64,000 nt of DNA from Halolactibacillus miurensis (GTDB lineage: Bacteria > Bacillota > Bacilli > Bacillales > Amphibacillaceae): assembly GCF_900116255.1 (NCBI RefSeq), contig NZ_FPAI01000001.1, forward strand, positions 186,001 through 250,000. Reading direction: 5' to 3'. The position numbers were made by a program, and so were the translations under genes. This document shows positions 60,441 through 64,000 of the stretch, in pieces (the first letter of the stretch is position 1; the number at the start of each line of letters is the position of its first letter). The notes below the pieces were generated by a model. The model did not search any database and had not been told where the DNA came from. It saw only the letters and a program-made list of their open reading frames with translations.

Positions 60441-60468
60441 TACACTTATCGTTTTAAAAATCCGATAA
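60441..60468 (+). promoter_or_regulatory. sigma-D-like promoter of the chemoreceptor
   Basis: TACA (60441-60444), 16 bp, TCCGATAA (60461-60468), close to TAAA-N14-16-GCCGATAA. It precedes the chemoreceptor start by about 30 bp, where motility-sigma promoters are expected. Confidence 0.55.
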
Positions 60469-60500
60469 TAGTTATATATAAAGGAAAAGGGGATGCGCCT

Positions 60501-62537
60501 ATGAACGCAAAAATAAGTATTCAAAAGAAAATTTTAATTTTTGTCCCAATTGTTTTAGTTAGTTTAGCTTTACTTGCTTATCTTAGTTATCAATCAGCCA
60601 AACAAGCTATAGAAGAAGAAATCAACGACAAGATGCTTTATTTGTCGAATGATATTGAACACTTTATCGATGGACAGTTGATGAGTCACCAGCGCCTAGG
60701 AGAAACAATGGCTCAAACTATAAAGGCATTCGGTTCAGAATTAACACGTGAACAATATCATCAGCTAATGGCTGATTTTATCCAATTGAATGATGATACT
60801 TATGGTATGGGCGTCTGGTTTGAACCGAACCAGTATAACGCAGCATTAGAATACTTTGGTCCTTATGCATATAAGGATGGTGAGTCTGTTCTCTTTACTG
60901 ATGAATATGAAACGCGGGATTATCATTATCCAGCCCAAGATTGGTATCAATCAGCAAAAGAAACACAGGCTGTCATATGGTCAGAGTCCTATTATGATCA
61001 AGCGCTGGATATGACAATGATTACAACGAGCATTCCGTTTGAGGTGAACAATAGATTTACTGGTGTTGTGACAAGTGATATTGATATATCAAACCTTCAG
61101 TCGGTTATTAATAATGTTTCAATCGGAGAGTCAGGTCAGGCTTTTTTATTAAATGATCAAGGGCATTTCATCGCCCACCCAACAGAAGCTCTGGCCGCAC
61201 ATTTTATTGGAGATGATGAGCAGTATAGTGAAGTTGCGGATGTGTTAGGAGAACAATCTGATGTCGGTTTTTCAATCAGTAGCAACGAGCAGCCGAGTAA
61301 GGTTTACTTAACCAATGTACCTAGAACGAATTGGACGCTAGGATTTGTGATGCCTGAATCTGAAATGTATCAATCACTAGAAGATTTATTGATACGTGTG
61401 ATCGCCATTGCTGCAGCAATTACTATTATCTTTATTATTATTGCTTTAGTTCTAGCGCGTACGCTTACGCGCCCAATTAAACAACTATCAACAGAAGTTA
61501 AAAAAGTCGCTAGTGGTGATTTTAGAGTTATGTTAGAATCCCGTTCACATGATGAAATTGGCGAATTAACCGAAGATTTTAATACGATGATTCAGTCCGT
61601 TAGTCAGTTGATTTTTGGTGTGAAACACTCCGTTAGCCAAGTACATGACGCTTCGACGCAACTGAGCGCAGTAGCAGAAGAGACATCCGCATCAAGTGAA
61701 GAAATTAGTCGAGCGATGTCGCAAGTATCGGCTGGCACAACCGAGGCGGCTCATTTTGCGGAGGCAACGAATGAAGAAACACTCCAGTTATCAGAGAAGA
61801 TTCAAAATCTTTTAACACAAGCAGAAGAGCTTAAGAGCTTTGTTGAATCGGTGGAGTTAATCCAATCTGAAGGTGCTTCCCAGATGAATGAACTGAGTAC
61901 ACAAGCAAAAGCATCACTTCGAGTCGTCAATGGTGTTAGCCATTCTATGACAGAACTTGCAAATAAAATTCAAAAAATCGCTTCTGTGGTCACAGTGATT
62001 GATGACATTTCAAATCAAACAAACCTATTGGCACTCAATGCCTCGATTGAAGCTGCTCGTGCCGGTGAACACGGAAAAGGCTTTGCGGTTGTCGCAGAAG
62101 AAGTCCGTAAGTTAGCAGAAGGAACATCAAAAGCAACAACAGAAATTGCCCAAACGATTGATGAAGTAAGTCAAGGTTCAACGGAAGCTATAAAGGCGAT
62201 GAGTGAGTCTAAAGACATGACGGAACGTCAAGCGGATGTTATTAATCAGACGACAGCTAGATTTACTTCGCTCGCATTAGAAAACACGAAAGTAATGAAG
62301 GCTGTTGAGGCAATCACAACAGACGTCTTAGATATTAACGCATATAAAGATCAAGTCGTTCAGGCTATTTCACAAATTGCGTCGATATTGGAAGAGACAG
62401 CAGCCGCAACGGAAGAAGTTGATGCATCAAGTGCTGAACAGTTAGTAGCACTAAAGATGGTGACAGAATCAGCAGAAAGTCTCCAACAAAACGGCGAGGC
62501 GCTGAATAGCGAAATAAATAATTTTAAAACAAACTGA
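60501..62537 (+). CDS. methyl-accepting chemotaxis protein (dCache-HAMP-MCP)
   Basis: 678 residues: TM1 at about 10-30, extracellular double-Cache-like sensor about 35-290 ([66 protein letters not shown]), TM2 about 293-317, HAMP about 318-372, and signalling domain with hairpin tip [37 protein letters not shown]. dCache sensors often bind amino acids or organic acids; ligand unknown. AAAAGGGGATG upstream of the ATG. Likely under sigma-D; the cell is thus probably flagellated. Confidence 0.93.
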   Translation: MNAKISIQKKILIFVPIVLVSLALLAYLSYQSAKQAIEEEINDKMLYLSNDIEHFIDGQLMSHQRLGETMAQTIKAFGSELTREQYHQLMADFIQLNDDTYGMGVWFEPNQYNAALEYFGPYAYKDGESVLFTDEYETRDYHYPAQDWYQSAKETQAVIWSESYYDQALDMTMITTSIPFEVNNRFTGVVTSDIDISNLQSVINNVSIGESGQAFLLNDQGHFIAHPTEALAAHFIGDDEQYSEVADVLGEQSDVGFSISSNEQPSKVYLTNVPRTNWTLGFVMPESEMYQSLEDLLIRVIAIAAAITIIFIIIALVLARTLTRPIKQLSTEVKKVASGDFRVMLESRSHDEIGELTEDFNTMIQSVSQLIFGVKHSVSQVHDASTQLSAVAEETSASSEEISRAMSQVSAGTTEAAHFAEATNEETLQLSEKIQNLLTQAEELKSFVESVELIQSEGASQMNELSTQAKASLRVVNGVSHSMTELANKIQKIASVVTVIDDISNQTNLLALNASIEAARAGEHGKGFAVVAEEVRKLAEGTSKATTEIAQTIDEVSQGSTEAIKAMSESKDMTERQADVINQTTARFTSLALENTKVMKAVEAITTDVLDINAYKDQVVQAISQIASILEETAAATEEVDASSAEQLVALKMVTESAESLQQNGEALNSEINNFKTN

Positions 62538-62541
62538 AGCC

Positions 62542-62577
62542 AAAAACCTTGAAGCACCTCCATGCGTCAAGGTTTTT
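62542..62577 (+). terminator. terminator after chemoreceptor
   Basis: Arms 62542-62552 (AAAAACCTTGA) and 62567-62577 followed by T; 14-nt loop. Confidence 0.85.
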
Positions 62578-62627
62578 TACTGTGGTATACTAGTTGATAA
62601 CATATCATACATACAAGGAGTGAGAAA

Positions 62628-63188
62628 ATGAAGCTATTTTTCATCCGTCATGCGGAACCAGACTTTTCCATCCACGATGATAGCATGAGACCGTTAACGG
62701 AAAAAGGCCAATATGACAGTAAGCTCTTAGTGAAGACTTTTACCGGTGAAACCATTCATGCAATCTATTCTAGTCCATACATACGCGCTATTGATACTGT
62801 CCAACCGTTAGCCATATCTTTAGGATTAAAGGTACAGACAGTGGAGGATTTACGCGAACGAAAAATTTCCGACCATTGGATTGATGACTTTGAAACGTAT
62901 ACAAGAAGGCAATGGGAAGACTTTTCTTATCATTTACCAGAAGGTGAAAGTTTAATGATTGTGCAGAAACGTAATGTTGCAGTCATAATGGATTTAATTA
63001 AGCATCATTCAAATGAAACGATTGTGATTGGGACTCATGGAACGAGTCTTAGTACAATCATTCAATACTTTGAGGCAGGTTTTGGTTTAGCAAACTTTTT
63101 GGCACTGAAGGATAGAATGCCGCTTGTCATTGAAATGACGTTTAAAGATAGCGTCTATCAAGGATTTAAGGAGGTTGATTATGTTTGA
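62628..63188 (+). CDS. histidine phosphatase superfamily protein
   Basis: 186-residue phosphoglycerate-mutase-like phosphatase. Catalytic RHA motif FFIRHAEPDF (His8), YSSPYIRAIDTVQPLA with the second Arg, and the second catalytic His in VIGTHGTSLS. Similar to PhoE/YhfR-like broad phosphatases. AAGGAGTG before ATG. Overlaps the TauE/SafE gene by 8 bp, so the two are coupled. Natural substrate unknown. Confidence 0.9.
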   Translation: MKLFFIRHAEPDFSIHDDSMRPLTEKGQYDSKLLVKTFTGETIHAIYSSPYIRAIDTVQPLAISLGLKVQTVEDLRERKISDHWIDDFETYTRRQWEDFSYHLPEGESLMIVQKRNVAVIMDLIKHHSNETIVIGTHGTSLSTIIQYFEAGFGLANFLALKDRMPLVIEMTFKDSVYQGFKEVDYV

Positions 63189-63921
63189 TTATAGTTTGAT
63201 TGAATGGGGGATTTTACTGTTAGCCGGGATTGTGATTGGTTTTTCTAAAACCGGAATTCAAGGTTCAACAATTTTTGTTGTGGTATTAATGGCACTCACG
63301 TTCGGCGGGATTGTGTCATCAGGGATGATGTTACTCTTACTAATGGTAGGAGATGTCTTTGCGGTAAAACATTACGGGCATGAGATTTCGATAAAAGACA
63401 TTTTACACCTCTTACCCCCCGCTGTCATTGGTGTATTACTCGGTGTCTGGTACGGTCAATATGTCAATGATCAACAGTTTAAAATGACGATGGGTGTCAT
63501 CGTCCTCTTGTGTATTGTCTTGTTAGTATATAAAGAAATTAAAAAAGCGCCCATTAAAATCAGCAACCATAAATGGCTCACGACGCTTGTCGGCGTAGTA
63601 AGTGGGTTTTCATCGATGGTTGGTAATGCGGCTGGTCCTATCTTTGCGATTTATATTTTAAGTAAACAGATTGGTAAACGTAAGATGATTAGCTCAACAG
63701 CGTGGTTTTTTCTTCTACTGAACATGTTTAAGTTACCTTTCCATGTGTTTGTGTGGCAATCAATCGAATGGAAACATCTATTATTAGCCCTGATTCTTTT
63801 ACCGGTTATCTTCGCTGGGACACGTGTTGGCATTTGGCTTGTGTCTATTATTAAAGAAGAAACGTATCGGGTGTTTATTTTTGTGACTACGGTGATTTCG
63901 GCGATTTATTTATTTGTTTAA
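63181..63921 (+). CDS. TauE/SafE-family membrane exporter
   Basis: 246-residue membrane protein of the TauE/SafE (DUF81) family with about seven to eight helices. GIVIGFSKTGIQGSTIFVVVLMALTF near the start and LTTLVGVVSGFSSMVGNAAGPIFAIYIL in the second half are the two internally related family repeats. Family members are thought to export sulfite, sulfoacetate or organic anions. ATG 63181 is 6 nt after AAGGAGG and lies inside the end of the phosphatase gene. The remaining 79 bp to the window end show no gene. Confidence 0.9.
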   Translation: MFDYSLIEWGILLLAGIVIGFSKTGIQGSTIFVVVLMALTFGGIVSSGMMLLLLMVGDVFAVKHYGHEISIKDILHLLPPAVIGVLLGVWYGQYVNDQQFKMTMGVIVLLCIVLLVYKEIKKAPIKISNHKWLTTLVGVVSGFSSMVGNAAGPIFAIYILSKQIGKRKMISSTAWFFLLLNMFKLPFHVFVWQSIEWKHLLLALILLPVIFAGTRVGIWLVSIIKEETYRVFIFVTTVISAIYLFV

Positions 63922-64000
63922 ATAGAATGAAGTGATTGGTCGAAAAAAATAGGAAATATCGAGTTTTACGCCCTTTTTATAATGTCGAGAACCATTGCGA

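Noticed and set aside
63181-63921. Link between the TauE/SafE exporter and sulfate released by the sulfatase
   Set aside because: The genes are about 11 kb apart, on separate units with different control, and the exporter is coupled to a phosphatase; no evidence joins them.

Overview
The window is a low-GC Gram-positive (Firmicutes) chromosome segment. Strong AGGAGG ribosome binding sites, frequent GTG/TTG starts, B. subtilis-like families (HxlR/CatE, Ohr/OhrR, PdaC-like deacetylase, DUF2975/YozG-like pair), LacC-type tagatose-6-phosphate kinase, anaerobic ribonucleotide reductase and many PTS/ABC sugar genes suggest a facultatively anaerobic, fermentative Bacillales or Lactobacillales member, perhaps a Bacillaceae or Carnobacteriaceae relative. 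The species cannot be told from the sequence alone. No rRNA, tRNA, CRISPR array, insertion sequence or prophage was seen.

Layout. 1-5.4 kb: alpha-glucoside PTS permease (5' end outside the window), 6-phospho-alpha-glucosidase, then a 6-phosphogluconate dehydrogenase/gluconate kinase pair. 5.5-10.3 kb: electrophile and redox stress genes (HxlR regulator divergent from a CatE-like dioxygenase, an FMN reductase, an MscS channel, a MarR regulator divergent from an AcuI-like reductase). 10.3-20.5 kb: a ureide-type locus with a PucR regulator and esterase divergent from a fused FdrA-AllG protein, AllH, an MFS carrier, carbamate kinase and a dicarboxylate/amino-acid symporter; this is an oxamate carbamoyltransferase/carbamate kinase ATP-generating module. 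20.7-24.3 kb: an Ltp-repeat surface protein and nrdDG, the latter behind a probable Fnr box and paired NrdR boxes. 24.4-38.3 kb: a ThiXYZ/SsuABC-like ABC transporter split over two convergent operons, a deacetylase, an NQO1-like reductase, an HTH-membrane protein, a SWIM/SNF2 helicase, Ohr and OhrR separated by an unusual chemoreceptor, a PdaC-like deacetylase and an ASCH protein.

38.4-57.5 kb is the most striking part: a roughly 19 kb amino-sugar island. It has an AraC regulator, a sugar ABC importer, a tiny membrane protein, a ROK kinase, a GH112 galacto-N-biose/lacto-N-biose phosphorylase, a PP2C-like phosphatase, AgaS isomerase, tagatose-bisphosphate aldolase, an anaerobic sulfatase-maturating enzyme with its Cys-type sulfatase (no signal peptide), then on the other strand a mannose-family PTS, NagA/AgaA deacetylase, LacC-type kinase and a GntR regulator. 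Identical operator-like palindromes (AACTGGTTATAAC...) lie before both the agaS and the PTS operons and tie them to one regulon. Together the genes can carry galacto-N-biose, N-acetylgalactosamine and probably a sulfated derivative to triose phosphates inside the cell.

57.6-64 kb: a DUF2975/HTH/membrane-protein cluster with a twin operator, an aldo/keto reductase, a small membrane protein, a chemoreceptor with a sigma-D-like promoter, a histidine phosphatase and a TauE/SafE exporter. Most transcription units end in perfect or near-perfect hairpins, many of them bidirectional between convergent genes.
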